From NCBI GenBank assembly GCA_036676295.1, contig JAKFDE010000007.1, positions 1-64,000 of the forward strand: a DNA stretch of 64,000 nucleotides, read 5' to 3'. The DNA is from UBA4416 sp036676295 (GTDB lineage: Bacteria; Bacteroidota; Bacteroidia; B-17B0; Aurantibacillaceae). The notes beneath the pieces were generated by a model. It was given only the letters and a program-made list of their open reading frames with translations. It had not been told where the DNA came from and ran no database searches. The translations under genes and the position numbers were made by a program. Positions within the stretch are counted from its first letter, which is position 1; each line of letters starts with the position of its first letter. Below, in pieces: positions 61,653 to 64,000 of this stretch.

Positions 61653-64000
61653 TTAGAGTTTTTCACCTTCTACGATTTTAAATTCTGTTCTTCTGTTCAT
61701 AGCGTGCTCTTCCTCAGTGCAAGATACATCGTTTTTACAATTATTTAACAATCTGCTTTCGCCATAACCAATGGCTTTTAGCCTGTTTTTATTGATGCCC
61801 TTGGCTATCAAATAATCAACTGCAGCTTTGGCTCGTTTTTGAGATAACGCTAAATTATAAGCATCCGAACTACGCGAATCGGTATGAGAACTTAACTCTA
61901 TACTTAAATTAGAATTTGAATTTAAAACCGTAATGACTTTATCTAAAATGTTTTTGCCGGCGGCATCGATCTTATAATCACCATATGCATAAGTCAAACT
62001 TTCGATGATCGTAATCGCATCTTGTTTTTGCTTATTCTTCATTTCTAATACTTGTAACCAAGGATCGTCAACTGTAAAATCCCCTAAAGCAGATTTATCA
62101 ATATTCAATAATTCGAACTGAAATTTACCATTTGAATTTTTCTTGATCTCTCTGTAAATTCTCCCTTTCGAATCAGCGACATAGATCTTGGTTACATTTT
62201 TAAATCTAACATCTGATTCATCAATGGTAAATAAATAGTTTTTATCTGTACCTAAATTTTTAAATTGAAATTTACCTTTATCATCCGTTAAAATATTTTC
62301 TAATACTTCGTTCTTATTAAAAATAGTCACTTTAGCATTAGTCAACGCTTTTTTATCCTGATCATATAAGTACCCGTTTAAGTTCATGATCAATTCAACA
62401 TCACCTATACTCAAATCTTCGATCGTAGATTTATCAACGCTTAATATATTAAATTTGAATTTGCCCTTTCCATCAGAACGGATCACTTTTAGTTCCTTAC
62501 CACTTTTATTGGTTAAAATAATTTTCACATCCGCAGGCAGATCAGAATCTTCAACGGTTAAGCTATAATTTTGATCAAGTGGTAAATTTCTAAATGCAAA
62601 TGCTCCAAATTCGTTAGTGGTTGTTTCTTCTACAATATCACCAAATTCGTTTTTTATAACTACTTTTTTGTTTGCTATAGGTTTACTTGGATTTTCGCCA
62701 TACAATAAATTACCTGCTAAACTTAAATCATCATTATTATACAGATCAGGTAAACCATTAGGATCAATAGGTAAATTTTTGAATACAAACTTTTGTCCAT
62801 TGCCCTGATTGTGGGTAATACGGGCTATTTTATAATTTTTATCAGCTAAATAATAACGCGCTTTGTTTTTTAAAACACTTTCATTGTCTTCTACCTCAGC
62901 CATATAGGTTTTATCAGACTCCAGATTATTAAAAGCAAAATATCCTTTTTCGTCTGTTTTAGTAAAATCGATCACTTTACCTTTATCATCCAATAAATTT
63001 ATTTTCACGCCCTTAGCTGGGTCTTCGCCGTTTTCAGTTAACAACACAATACCGTCAATGGTGATGTATTTATTAGTGTATTTAAATGAATAAATATCAT
63101 CGCCTCCTTTACCACCTACTCTATTGGATGAAAAATAGCCTATGCTGTCATTTAAAAAATAAACGCCAAAATCATCAGCACTGCTATTCAAGAACAAACC
63201 TTCATTTCTATTCAAAAACCATCTGCCATTAGTTTGTTTAGCTGAAAGAATATCCAATCCGCCAAAACCGGGTAAACCATTCGAAGAAAAATACAATACA
63301 TTATCTTTTCTGATCAAAGGAAACATTTCATCGCCACTGGTGTTAATATCCACACCAAGGTTTACCGGCTTGCCCCAGGCATCCCCATTTTTTTGACACA
63401 TCCAGATATCTTTACCACCAAATCCTCCGGGCATATCAGACGAAAAGAATAAAGTATTACCATCAGCACTTAAAGAAGCATGTGCACAAGAATAATCATC
63501 TGAATTATATTCAAAAGGTTTTGGATTGCTCCAGTTTTTATCTTTCCCTTTAGTAATATATAATTTAGCACGGTTCACAAAATCTTTATTACGCTTGTTC
63601 ACTATATAATTTACGCGGGTTAAAAACATCGTCGTTCCATCAGCAGAAAAAGAAACCGGTCCATCATGGTAATTGGTATTTATTTTTTTAGAGAATTGTT
63701 TGGATTTACCTGACTCGCTATTATTTAATTTTTTATAAAACACATTTAAATAAGGAGCGCCATTCAATCCGTTAGTTGTATATTCTACATAATCATTTTG
63801 TTTTTCTCCAATATAAACCAACTTATCATTTAAGGTTACCGGACAAAATTCAGAATATTTTGAATTAATCCCTTCAACAGGTTTTACTTCATACTCTTGC
63901 GGCTTTGATTGCCAATACTTGATTTCTTTACAAGACTTAACTGCATTTTCTGCTTTTTTATCATTGGGCTTACTTTCTAAATAAACCATGTAATTATTAA
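61653..64000 (-). CDS. OmpA-family protein with PD40 propeller and CRD repeats (5' end beyond window)
   Basis: At least 778 residues; the frame is open to the window edge, and the visible Met at 63989 follows Asn-Asn-Tyr codons without a stop, so the true start is probably outside. The visible part begins at the end of a helical (TPR-like) region, then PD40/WD40-like propeller blades (FSADGTTMFLTR, ASLSADGNTLFFSSDMPGGFGGKDIW, PLIRKDNVLYFSSNGLPGFGGLDI), carboxypeptidase-regulatory-like beta domains (TDEKGYFAFNNLESDKTY, TNEFGAFAFRNLPLDQNYSL), and an OmpA peptidoglycan-binding domain (LSSHTDSRSSDAYNLALSQKRAKAAVDYL, GYGESR, MNRRTEFKI). This layout resembles T9SS-associated PorE-like proteins; that is inference. 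The stop is 79 bp from the start of the Ig-like protein. Confidence 0.88.
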   Translation of the reverse strand, partial: NNYMVYLESKPNDKKAENAVKSCKEIKYWQSKPQEYEVKPVEGINSKYSEFCPVTLNDKLVYIGEKQNDYVEYTTNGLNGAPYLNVFYKKLNNSESGKSKQFSKKINTNYHDGPVSFSADGTTMFLTRVNYIVNKRNKDFVNRAKLYITKGKDKNWSNPKPFEYNSDDYSCAHASLSADGNTLFFSSDMPGGFGGKDIWMCQKNGDAWGKPVNLGVDINTSGDEMFPLIRKDNVLYFSSNGLPGFGGLDILSAKQTNGRWFLNRNEGLFLNSSADDFGVYFLNDSIGYFSSNRVGGKGGDDIYSFKYTNKYITIDGIVLLTENGEDPAKGVKINLLDDKGKVIDFTKTDEKGYFAFNNLESDKTYMAEVEDNESVLKNKARYYLADKNYKIARITHNQGNGQKFVFKNLPIDPNGLPDLYNNDDLSLAGNLLYGENPSKPIANKKVVIKNEFGDIVEETTTNEFGAFAFRNLPLDQNYSLTVEDSDLPADVKIILTNKSGKELKVIRSDGKGKFKFNILSVDKSTIEDLSIGDVELIMNLNGYLYDQDKKALTNAKVTIFNKNEVLENILTDDKGKFQFKNLGTDKNYLFTIDESDVRFKNVTKIYVADSKGRIYREIKKNSNGKFQFELLNIDKSALGDFTVDDPWLQVLEMKNKQKQDAITIIESLTYAYGDYKIDAAGKNILDKVITVLNSNSNLSIELSSHTDSRSSDAYNLALSQKRAKAAVDYLIAKGINKNRLKAIGYGESRLLNNCKNDVSCTEEEHAMNRRTEFKIVEGEKL

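Noticed and set aside
63987..63989. Met at 63989 as the true start of the OmpA-family gene
   Set aside because: The frame stays open to the window end, there is no signal peptide after this Met, and the family normally has an N-terminal TPR part.
1..64000. CRISPR array, prophage or insertion sequence
   Set aside because: No regular direct repeat-spacer series, phage structural gene or transposase was found.

Overview
The window is AT-rich bacterial DNA from a member of the phylum Bacteroidota; I cannot place it to order from sequence alone. The evidence is lineage-specific: two proteins end in the type IX secretion (T9SS) type A sorting domain, several promoters fit the Bacteroidota consensus (TTTG, 19 bp, TAnnTTTG), the ribosomal block is rpmB-rpmG-DUF4295-ftsY, and there are Bacteroidota families such as DUF5686, the BT_3928-like protein, a two-component-propeller/SpoIIE sensor and an OmpA-PD40-CRD protein. 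It is chromosomal, with no rRNA, tRNA, CRISPR array, transposase or phage structural gene seen.

Layout. 1-9 kb: a secreted SBBP-repeat protein, a membrane sensor phosphatase, and a tight row of manC, an MFS carrier, a CoA-binding protein and a GNAT. 9.0-9.8 kb: a gene-free stretch packed with repeats (nested palindromes and a 431-bp hairpin-ended element), then an XRE/S24 repressor with its own inverted-repeat operator. 10.8-16.9 kb: four gene modules (DUF4209/HEPN; NTF2-like plus HxlR; MarR plus S41 peptidase; serine hydrolase) separated by long imperfect palindromes that look like integron attC sites. The first 8 bases of each of the first two modules are complementary to that module's own distal end, as expected of integrated gene cassettes. 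17-22 kb: a second T9SS protein, then arr (rifampicin ADP-ribosyltransferase), DUF2200, GNAT, YdeI-like and lipoprotein genes. 22-29 kb: housekeeping and small membrane or secreted proteins (RNase H, a DnaQ/GIY-YIG fusion, HEAT, 2TM, TPR). 29-39 kb: DUF5686, a DEAD-box helicase with a structured leader, the rpmB-rpmG-DUF4295 operon, ftsY, an ApeA-like HEPN gene, a Crp regulator and a metallo-hydrolase.

39-44 kb: the minus-strand operon asnA-pheA-DAHP synthase/chorismate mutase. The ~400 bp in front of it hold two successive short reading frames (25 and 15 codons) made mostly of Asn, Phe and Tyr codons. Each is followed by an antiterminator candidate and an intrinsic terminator. This looks like a tandem ribosome-mediated attenuator sensing the end products of the operon, and it is the most striking regulatory feature here.

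44-64 kb: pyrC, an RlpA-like protein, a polyprenol-phosphate mannosyltransferase, a MarR-controlled RND efflux operon, two small unknown genes, a large hybrid histidine kinase, and a minus-strand run of an OmpA-family envelope protein (cut by the window edge), a ten-repeat Ig-like surface protein with two CHxPPG motifs, a GlmU-like protein and an MmcQ/YjbR protein.

Limits: all family names come from reading motifs; no database search was run. Domain boundaries are approximate.
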